Part shown: positions 1 to 4,596 of the stretch, piece by piece
How the letters are laid out: every line of letters begins with the position of its first letter
Position numbering within the stretch: the stretch's first letter is position 1
Source of the DNA: Nocardia sp.
GTDB lineage: Bacteria > Actinomycetota > Actinomycetes > Mycobacteriales > Mycobacteriaceae
Assembly (NCBI GenBank): GCA_017354515.1
Contig: JAFMQT010000336.1
Coordinates: 1-5,512, forward strand
Length of the DNA: 5,512 nucleotides
Direction: 5' to 3'
Notes under the pieces: generated by a model
What the model was told of the DNA's origin: nothing
Databases searched by the model: none
The model's input: only the letters and a program-made list of their open reading frames with translations
Made by a program: the position numbers and the translations under genes

Positions 1-1
1 G

Positions 2-319
2 GACTGGTTCACCGCCCCGCACGTCCTGTTCGCCGGCCGGTGGCAGGTCTCCGCCGACGCCGACCGCATCGGGGTGCGGCTGGACCGGCATGGCGGCGCT
101 GCACCGCTGTCTCGCGTCGACACCGCCGAATTGCCCACCGAGGGAATGGCATTGGGGTCGATTCAGGTTCCGCCCGCAGGACGGCCGGTGGTGCTGCTGG
201 CCGACCGCCCGATCACCGGCGGGTATCCGGTGGTGGGTACGGTCATCGACGCCGATGTGGATCTGTTCGGCCAGGCACGGCCGGGTCAGCTCGTCGAATT
301 CCGGCCCTGGCGGCCATGA
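2..319 (+). CDS. pxpC: PxpC/KipA-type biotin-dependent carboxyltransferase-like protein, C-terminal part (5' truncated)
   Basis: The reading frame is open from base 2 to the TGA at 317-319 and gives the last 105 residues of a protein whose start lies before the window. The segment begins DWFTAPH, then has a DRIGVRLD block, a LPTEGMALGSIQVPP block and an LLADRPITGGYPVVGTV block, and ends in a short tail with RPGQLVEF. This order of blocks is typical of the C-terminus of the allophanate hydrolase subunit 2/KipA/PxpC family. PxpC is one subunit of the prokaryotic ATP-dependent 5-oxoprolinase, which opens the waste metabolite 5-oxoproline to glutamate in the cytoplasm together with PxpA and PxpB. 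KipA-like and urea-amidolyase-like proteins share the fold, so the substrate is inferred. The partner subunits would be expected upstream, outside the window. It has no evident functional link with the proteasome genes downstream. Confidence 0.82.
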   Translation, partial: DWFTAPHVLFAGRWQVSADADRIGVRLDRHGGAAPLSRVDTAELPTEGMALGSIQVPPAGRPVVLLADRPITGGYPVVGTVIDADVDLFGQARPGQLVEFRPWRP

Positions 320-366
320 TCGGCACCGGTTCCGTCGCTGTTGTGAGGCCGCGGCAGCCGGGATCC

Positions 367-394
367 GTGCCGGGCCGAACCAGCGGGCCGGCGC
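367..394 (+). terminator. GC-rich hairpin downstream of the pxpC-like gene (possible terminator)
   Basis: Bases 367-373 pair with 388-394 (one G-T wobble). After a G-G mismatch, 375-377 pair with 384-386, leaving the loop AACCAG. The hairpin lies about 50 bases after the pxpC-like stop and before the promoter of the next gene. There is no T-tract, as is common for actinobacterial terminators, so the role is inferred from position and pairing only. The rest of 320-460 shows no coding signal I would support. Confidence 0.35.
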
Positions 395-463
395 CGCACG
401 CACACCGGTCGGGTCCTCGGTCGCGGCGGCGCACAATTCCTGAGGCCGGCGGTTGGGCCGCGC

Positions 464-469
464 TAAAGT
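464..469 (+). promoter_or_regulatory. -10-like hexamer TAAAGT for a leaderless arsC-like transcript
   Basis: TAAAGT fits the actinobacterial housekeeping -10 consensus TANNNT and ends six bases before the ATG at 476. Transcription would then start at or next to the A of the start codon. No purine-rich Shine-Dalgarno precedes the ATG, which agrees with leaderless translation. No convincing -35 box is seen about 17 bases upstream. Confidence 0.55.
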
Positions 470-475
470 TCGTTC

Positions 476-844
476 ATGACTTCCGGAAAGACGCAGATCT
501 GGCACAACCCGCGCTGCTCCAAGAGCCGCACCGCCAAGGCCGCGCTGGACGAGGCCGGTGTCGAGTACACCGAACGCCGCTACCTCGACGATCCGCCCAC
601 CGCGGCCGAACTGCGTACGGTGCTGGATCAATTGGGTCTGCAACCGTGGGACATCACCCGGACGAGCGAGGCCGAGGCCAAGGAGCTCGGGATGTCCGGC
701 TGGTCGCGCACGCCGGCCGACCGCGACCAGTGGATCGACACGCTGGTGGCCACCCCGAAGCTGATTCAGCGCCCGATCGTGGTCACCCCGGACGGTCGCG
801 CGGCGGTGGCCCGCGATGAGCGCTCGCTGAAGTCGGTTCTGTAG
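476..844 (+). CDS. ArsC/YfgD-family (arsenate reductase-like) thioredoxin-fold protein
   Basis: This complete 122-residue protein is about the length usual for the family. Near the N-terminus it has IWHNPRCSKSR with Cys14 as the predicted redox cysteine. The three arginines that bind oxyanion in glutaredoxin-coupled ArsC have plausible counterparts: Arg62 (in ITRTSE), Arg99 (in PKLIQRPIVV) and Arg113 (in AVARDERSL). The HNPRCSKSR motif resembles the E. coli YfgD branch more than plasmid ArsC, which has a Gly-Thr after the cysteine. The protein would be cytosolic and either reduce arsenate with glutaredoxin or act as an uncharacterised thiol oxidoreductase. No arsenite pump or ArsR regulator is next to it, so a role in arsenic resistance is not supported by context. 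The ATG at 476 is chosen because it follows a -10-like box at leaderless spacing and the conserved motif begins seven residues later. It appears to be a single-gene unit between the pxpC-like gene and dop. Confidence 0.88.
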   Translation: MTSGKTQIWHNPRCSKSRTAKAALDEAGVEYTERRYLDDPPTAAELRTVLDQLGLQPWDITRTSEAEAKELGMSGWSRTPADRDQWIDTLVATPKLIQRPIVVTPDGRAAVARDERSLKSVL

Positions 845-850
845 TCCGGA

Positions 851-874
851 CCCGGTTATCGGACCGAACCGTGG
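851..874 (+). terminator. Weak hairpin after the arsC-like gene
   Basis: CGGTT at 853-857 pairs with AACCG at 867-871, and CC at 851-852 can add two pairs with GG at 873-874 around a bulged T. It lies just after the stop at 842-844. There is no T-tract, and an alternative pairing of GTCCG 844-848 with CGGAC 860-864 competes, so this is only a tentative terminator. Apart from this and the dop promoter, 845-947 holds nothing I can identify. Confidence 0.2.
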
Positions 875-935
875 GCGTCGCACGGCCCCGCCTCGCCCAC
901 CCCGCGACCCTCGGCGGAAACGCTTCACGGGCCAG

Positions 936-941
936 TAGGAT
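936..941 (+). promoter_or_regulatory. -10-like hexamer TAGGAT for a leaderless dop transcript
   Basis: TAGGAT matches TANNNT and ends six bases before the dop ATG at 948, exactly the spacing seen at the arsC-like gene. The sequence AAGG at 944-947 directly abuts the ATG and is too close to act as a ribosome binding site, so a leaderless mRNA is the simplest reading. A -35 element is not obvious. Confidence 0.55.
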
Positions 942-947
942 TCAAGG

Positions 948-2447
948 ATGCAGCGCATTATCGGAATCGAGGTCGAGTACGGGATCTCCACGCCGTCGGA
1001 GCCGTCGGCGAACCCGATTCTCACATCCACCCAGGCGGTGCTCGCCTACGCCGCGGCCGAGGGTGTACCACGCGCCAAGCGCACCCGCTGGGACTATGAG
1101 GTGGAGTCGCCGCTGCGCGACGCCCGCGGCTTCGACCTGGGCAAACTCAATGGCCCCGCACCGGTGATCGATGCCGACGAGGTCGGCGCGGCCAATATGA
1201 TCCTCACCAACGGCGCCCGCCTGTACGTCGACCACGCGCACCCGGAATACTCCGCTCCCGAGGTGGTCGACCCGCTGGACGCGGTGATCTGGGACAAGGC
1301 CGGCGAACGCGTGATGGAGGCCGCCGCGCGGCACGCCTCGAGTGTGCCCGGGGCCGCGCGCATGCAGCTGTACAAGAACAATATCGACGGTAAGGGCGCC
1401 TCCTACGGCACCCACGAGAACTACCTGATGAGCCGCGACACCCCGTTCAACCAGATCATCGTCGGCCTGACGCCGTTCTTCGCCTCCCGCCAGGTGGTGT
1501 GCGGATCGGGCCGGGTCGGCATCGGCCAGTCCGGGGATCACGCCGGATTCCAGCTGTCGCAGCGCGCGGACTACATCGAGGTCGAGGTAGGTCTCGAGAC
1601 CACCCTCAAACGCGGCATCATCAACACCCGCGACGAACCGCATGCCGACGCCGACAAGTACCGGCGCCTGCACGTGATCATCGGTGACGCCAATCTCGCC
1701 GAATGGGCGACCTATCTCAAGGTCGGCACCAGCGCGCTGGTGCTGGATCTGATCGAGGCGGGCGAGGATCTGTCGGATCTGCAACTGGCCCGCCCGGTCA
1801 CCGCGGTGCACACCATCAGTCACGATCCGAGCCTGCGCGCCACCGTCGCGCTGACCGACGGCCGGGAGCTGACCGGCCTTGCGCTGCAACGAATCTACCT
1901 GGATCGAGTGGAGAAGTTCCACGATCGTGAGGGCACCGCCGACGCCCGTGTCACCGACATCCTGGACAAGTGGGCGCACGTGCTGGACCTGCTGGAGCGC
2001 GATCCGCTCGAATGCGCCGATCTGCTGGATTGGCCGGCCAAGCTGCGCCTGCTCGAGGGCATGCGAACCCGGGAGGGTCTGGGGTGGGCCGCCCCCAAGC
2101 TGCACATGATGGATCTGCAGTATTCGGATGTGCGCCTGGACAAGGGCCTGTACAACCGCCTGGTGGCGCGGGGGTCGATGCGACGCCTGGTCACCGAACA
2201 GCAGGTGACCGACGCGATGACCAACCCGCCCACCGATACCCGCGCTTACTTCCGCGGCGAATGCCTGCGCCGGTTCGGCGGCGATATCGCCGCCGCCAGC
2301 TGGGATTCGGTGATCTTCGATCTGGGCGGGGACTCGCTGGTGCGGATCCCGACCCTCGAACCCCGTCGCGGCACCAAATCCCATGTGGGCGAACTGCTCG
2401 AGGGTGCGGGCACCGCGGCCGAACTGGTCAAGCAGCTCACCTCCTGA
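948..2447 (+). CDS. dop: Dop, Pup deamidase/depupylase
   Basis: This 499-residue cytosolic enzyme, about the normal length for Dop, hydrolyses the C-terminal glutamine of Pup to glutamate so that PafA can use it. It also cleaves Pup from modified lysines. It belongs to the carboxylate-amine ligase (glutamine synthetase-like) fold. The N-terminus MQRIIGIEVEYG carries the nucleotide/metal-binding acidic residues Glu8 and Glu10. NGARLYVDHAHPEYS contains Asp95, the residue known as essential in mycobacterial Dop. SYGTHENY (152-159) and INTRDEPHADADKYRRLHVI (225-244) are further conserved active-site blocks, and a C-terminal domain holds DLGGDSLVRIPT. Between the N-terminal strand and Asp95 there are 38 more residues than in the PafA of this window, which is the Dop-specific loop region (about 40-80). 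The ATG at 948 is fixed by the conserved MQR start. The adjacent pup gene 140 bases downstream confirms the assignment over PafA or a gamma-glutamylcysteine ligase. Confidence 0.97.
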   Translation: MQRIIGIEVEYGISTPSEPSANPILTSTQAVLAYAAAEGVPRAKRTRWDYEVESPLRDARGFDLGKLNGPAPVIDADEVGAANMILTNGARLYVDHAHPEYSAPEVVDPLDAVIWDKAGERVMEAAARHASSVPGAARMQLYKNNIDGKGASYGTHENYLMSRDTPFNQIIVGLTPFFASRQVVCGSGRVGIGQSGDHAGFQLSQRADYIEVEVGLETTLKRGIINTRDEPHADADKYRRLHVIIGDANLAEWATYLKVGTSALVLDLIEAGEDLSDLQLARPVTAVHTISHDPSLRATVALTDGRELTGLALQRIYLDRVEKFHDREGTADARVTDILDKWAHVLDLLERDPLECADLLDWPAKLRLLEGMRTREGLGWAAPKLHMMDLQYSDVRLDKGLYNRLVARGSMRRLVTEQQVTDAMTNPPTDTRAYFRGECLRRFGGDIAAASWDSVIFDLGGDSLVRIPTLEPRRGTKSHVGELLEGAGTAAELVKQLTS

Positions 2448-2449
2448 GC

Positions 2450-2468
2450 GGCCGCACGCGCGGCGGCC
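2450..2468 (+). terminator. Short GC hairpin just after dop
   Basis: GGCCGC at 2450-2455 pairs perfectly with GCGGCC at 2463-2468 around a 7-base loop, two bases past the dop stop codon. Only TT follows, so termination would be weak or partial. Read-through into pup is therefore possible. Confidence 0.3.
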
Positions 2469-2516
2469 TTCGACGCACATTGCGGTGTAATCCGGCATGT
2501 TGTCGCCGGGGCTGGG

Positions 2517-2522
2517 TAGTGT
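2517..2522 (+). promoter_or_regulatory. Possible -10 box TAGTGT of a pup-prcB-prcA promoter
   Basis: TAGTGT fits TANNNT and is the best -10-like hexamer between dop and pup. Using the spacing seen at the arsC-like gene and dop, the start of transcription would be near 2529, giving a leader of roughly 60 bases with a hairpin at its 5' end. TTGTCG at 2500-2505 resembles a -35 box but lies only 11 bases upstream, too close for normal spacing. Confidence 0.35.
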
Positions 2523-2529
2523 TGAAGAA

Positions 2530-2556
2530 CGAGCAGCGGAGGATTTCCGGTGCTCG
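2530..2556 (+). promoter_or_regulatory. Stem-loop at the predicted 5' end of the pup mRNA
   Basis: CGAGCA (2530-2535) pairs with TGCTCG (2551-2556). After one G-G mismatch, CGGA (2537-2540) pairs with TCCG (2546-2549), leaving a 5-base loop GGATT. That is ten pairs with a single mismatch in a non-coding leader. It ends 16 bases before the Shine-Dalgarno, leaving that site outside the stem. A 5'-terminal stem of this kind often protects mRNA; a role in regulation is inference. Confidence 0.45.
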
Positions 2557-2572
2557 CCGATATCAGTACGAC

Positions 2573-2579
2573 AGGAGGT
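2573..2579 (+). promoter_or_regulatory. Strong ribosome binding site AGGAGGT of pup
   Basis: AGGAGGT is a near-perfect anti-16S complement placed eight bases before the pup ATG at 2588. It settles the start codon and is clearly stronger than anything upstream of dop, the arsC-like gene or pafA. This agrees with Pup being needed in molar excess over the enzymes that handle it. Confidence 0.85.
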
Positions 2580-2587
2580 CGGCTGCG

Positions 2588-2782
2588 ATGGCACAAGAGC
2601 AGACCACACGCACCGGTGGCGGCGGCGAGGACGACGAGAGCGCCGGCGCCGATGCCGCGGGACAGGAACGCCGCGAGAAGCTGGCCGAGGAGACCGACGA
2701 CCTGCTCGACGAGATCGATGACGTGCTGGAGGAGAACGCCGAGGACTTCGTGCGTGCTTATGTTCAGAAAGGCGGCCAGTGA
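2588..2782 (+). CDS. pup: Pup, prokaryotic ubiquitin-like protein
   Basis: Pup is the small protein tag that marks substrates for the actinobacterial proteasome. The product has 64 residues, the same length as M. tuberculosis Pup. Its N-terminus (MAQEQTTRTGGGG) is glycine-rich and flexible and engages the ATPase pore. Residues about 21-58 are highly acidic with heptad-like Leu/Ile/Val spacing (ERREKLAEETDDLLDEIDDV), the segment that forms a helix with the Mpa/ARC coiled coil and docks on Dop and PafA. It ends VQKGGQ, so it is made in the Gln64 form and needs deamidation by Dop before ligation by PafA. Lysines occur only at 31 and 61. The start has a strong Shine-Dalgarno. The stop TGA overlaps the GTG start of prcB (GTGA), so pup and prcB are translationally coupled. 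Confidence 0.98.
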   Translation: MAQEQTTRTGGGGEDDESAGADAAGQERREKLAEETDDLLDEIDDVLEENAEDFVRAYVQKGGQ

Positions 2783-3630
2783 CATCAGGTGACCCCCTGC
2801 GGCTCCACCCGGGGTACGCCCTCTCCTCATTCTCGGAACATCTTCGGGAATCCGCGCCGGAACTGTTGCCCGGCAACCGTTTCGGTGCGGCCTCCGGATC
2901 CTCCGGCAATGCCGGTGATCTGGCTCCGCACGGCACCACGATCGTCGCGATCACCTATCGCGGCGGGGTGCTGATCGCCGGTGACCGGCGCGCCACCATG
3001 GGCAATCTGGTGGCCAACCGGGATATGGACAAGGTCTACATCACCGACACCTTCTCCGCGGCCGGTATCGCCGGCACCGCGGGGGTGGCGGTGGAGATGA
3101 TCCGCCTGTTCGCGGTGGAGCTCGAACATTACGAGAAGATAGAGGGCGTATCGCTGACCTTCGACGGTAAGGCCAACAAGCTGTCGAAGATGGTCCGCGA
3201 CAATCTCGCCGCCGCCATGCAGGGCCTGGCGGTGGTGCCGATCCTGGTCGGCTACGACCTCGAGGTGACCGATCCGGATCGGGCCGGTCGCATCGTGTCC
3301 TACGATATGGTCGGCGGCCGCAGTGAGGAGCGGTTCGGATATGCCGCCACCGGTTCGGGTTCGCAGTTCGCGAAATCGTCGCTGAAGAAGACCTACAGCC
3401 GCGATATCGACGAGGATCGCGCCGTGCGCATCGCCGTGGAATCGCTGCTGGACGCCTCCGACGACGACACCGCCACCGGCGGTCCGGATCTGTTGCGCGG
3501 GATCTATCCGACCGCGGTCGTCATCAATTCCGAAGGGACGCTGGAGGTCGGCGAGGATCGGCTCGAGCAGATCGCGCGCACGATCGTCGACGAACGCGCG
3601 GCCGTCGAAGAAGGGGGTGCGAACTCATGA
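2779..3630 (+). CDS. prcB: PrcB, proteasome 20S beta subunit (catalytic)
   Basis: PrcB forms the two inner heptameric rings of the 20S core and carries the N-terminal-nucleophile protease. The precursor has 283 residues. A propeptide of 52 residues precedes HG/TTIVAI, so cleavage before Thr53 would expose the catalytic threonine. Counting from Thr53 as 1, Asp17 (Asp69, in AGDRR) and Lys33 (Lys85, in MDKVYI) are in the expected places, so the site is intact. Conserved blocks GIAGTAGVAVE, LAAAMQGL, ATGSGSQFAKSSLKK and DDDTATGGPDLLRGIYPTAV follow. The start is GTG at 2779 inside the last codons of pup; AGAAAGG at 2766-2772 can serve as its ribosome binding site, and no alternative in-frame start before the propeptide fits better. 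The stop overlaps the prcA start (ATGA), as expected for subunits made in equal amounts. Confidence 0.97.
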   Translation: MTSGDPLRLHPGYALSSFSEHLRESAPELLPGNRFGAASGSSGNAGDLAPHGTTIVAITYRGGVLIAGDRRATMGNLVANRDMDKVYITDTFSAAGIAGTAGVAVEMIRLFAVELEHYEKIEGVSLTFDGKANKLSKMVRDNLAAAMQGLAVVPILVGYDLEVTDPDRAGRIVSYDMVGGRSEERFGYAATGSGSQFAKSSLKKTYSRDIDEDRAVRIAVESLLDASDDDTATGGPDLLRGIYPTAVVINSEGTLEVGEDRLEQIARTIVDERAAVEEGGANS

Positions 3631-4421
3631 CGCTGCCGTATTATGCGTCCGCCGAGCAGATCATGCGCGACAAGACCGAGCTCGCGCGCAAAGGTATCGC
3701 CCGGGGCCGCAGTGTCGTGGCCCTGGTCTACGACAAGGGGGTGCTGTTCGTCGCGGAGAACCCGTCGGCGACCCTGCACAAGGTCAGTGAACTCTACGAC
3801 CGCGTCGGATTCGCGGCGGTCGGCAAATACAACGAGTTCGAGAGTCTGCGCCGGGGTGGAATCCTGCAGGCCGATCTGCGCGGATATCAGTACGATCGCC
3901 GCGACGTGACCGGCCGGGCGCTGGCGAATATGTACGCCTCGACGCTAGGCACCATTTTCACCGATCAGCTCAAACCGTATGAGGTGGAGATCTGCATCGG
4001 TGAGGTCGGCTATCCGGAGCAGACGTCGAATTCGGTGTTGTATCGGATCAATTTCGACGGTTCCATCGTCGATGAACGCGAATTCGTTGTGATGGGCGGA
4101 AATACCGACCCCATCAGCGCCGACTTGAAGGACAGCTTCGAGCCCGGCCTGGAATTGCGGGCAGCGCTGCGTACCGCCGTGGACGCCCTGCAGAAGGGGG
4201 CCCCGGAAAACGGCGGCAAGGATAAGCAGGCCATCGCGGTGTCCTCGCTCGAGGTGGCGACCCTGGAACAGGCCCGGCCGCGCCGGTCCTTCCGCAGAAT
4301 CTCGCACACCGCGCTGGAATCGCTTCTGGCCACCGAAAACTCCGGCGGCAAGGACGATAACGCCGCAGAGGGCGGTTCCGAATCCACGACTCCGTCGTCG
4401 GGAGATCCGTCCAATCCCTGA
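3627..4421 (+). CDS. prcA: PrcA, proteasome 20S alpha subunit
   Basis: PrcA forms the outer heptameric rings that gate the 20S core and receive the Mpa/ARC ATPase. The 264-residue protein begins MTLPYYASAEQIMRDK, matching the gating N-terminus and helix H0 of actinobacterial alpha subunits; there is no catalytic threonine or propeptide. ELARKGIARGRSVVALVY, KVSELYDRVGFAAVGKYNEF, LRRGGI, YDRRDVTGRALAN and the FVVMGG strand are family blocks, and RPRRSFRRI lies near the C-terminus. It ends in a hydrophilic tail of about 28 residues rich in Gly, Ser, Asp, Glu and Pro (from about 237), and the whole protein is about 16 residues longer than the 248-residue M. tuberculosis PrcA. The ATG overlaps the prcB stop, with AAGGGGG at 3611-3617 as ribosome binding site. 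It is the last gene before a strong hairpin. Confidence 0.97.
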   Translation: MTLPYYASAEQIMRDKTELARKGIARGRSVVALVYDKGVLFVAENPSATLHKVSELYDRVGFAAVGKYNEFESLRRGGILQADLRGYQYDRRDVTGRALANMYASTLGTIFTDQLKPYEVEICIGEVGYPEQTSNSVLYRINFDGSIVDEREFVVMGGNTDPISADLKDSFEPGLELRAALRTAVDALQKGAPENGGKDKQAIAVSSLEVATLEQARPRRSFRRISHTALESLLATENSGGKDDNAAEGGSESTTPSSGDPSNP

Positions 4422-4438
4422 TCCGTAGCGACTCGAGA

Positions 4439-4486
4439 ATGTGAGCCGTCCCCACCTCGGAAATGCGAGGCGGGGGCGGCTCACAT
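4439..4486 (+). terminator. Long hairpin terminator after prcA
   Basis: Bases 4439-4459 pair with 4466-4486 over 21 positions, with one A-C mismatch (4454/4471) and one T-G pair (4449/4476), around the loop GAAATG. It begins 18 bases after the prcA stop. No T-tract follows, but stems of this length without a U-run are the usual actinobacterial form. It would separate the pup-prcB-prcA unit from pafA, which has its own -10-like box. The remaining 4487-4583 shows no gene. Confidence 0.75.
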
Positions 4487-4583
4487 GCTTGTGCCGGCGA
4501 TAGTGCGCCGCCCGGGGCTCGATTGTTGTGAACCCGTATGCAACCGCGAGCTCGCGCAGCCACTTTGGGAGTTCGCTTGGCTG

Positions 4584-4589
4584 TAATGT
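4584..4589 (+). promoter_or_regulatory. -10-like hexamer TAATGT for a leaderless pafA transcript
   Basis: TAATGT matches TANNNT and ends seven bases before the GTG at 4597. No Shine-Dalgarno is present in this gap, so a leaderless or near-leaderless mRNA starting at GTG is predicted. A good -35 box is not seen at the usual distance. Confidence 0.5.
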
Positions 4590-4596
4590 CGGTGGT

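Noticed and set aside
40..819. A 259-codon plus-strand frame across the pxpC end, the gap and the arsC-like gene.
   Set aside because: It is in a different frame from both recognised genes and translates to Arg/Gly/Ala-rich filler with no domain.
1970..2587. The pup frame stays open upstream into dop, which could suggest an N-terminally extended Pup.
   Set aside because: The Pup start at 2588 has a strong Shine-Dalgarno and gives the standard 64-residue protein; the upstream part is out of frame with dop and low in complexity.
942..2954. A 670-codon open frame on the minus strand covering dop and pup.
   Set aside because: It is antisense to well-conserved dop and pup, has low-complexity Arg/His/Gly/Ala-rich content and no recognisable domain. 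Long antisense frames are expected in GC-rich genes with biased third positions.
2559..3895. A 13-base match, GATATCAGTACGA, in the pup leader (2559-2571) and in prcA (3883-3895).
   Set aside because: One shared 13-mer in a window of this size is compatible with chance, and the flanks do not match. It would only matter if the leader copy were conserved in relatives.
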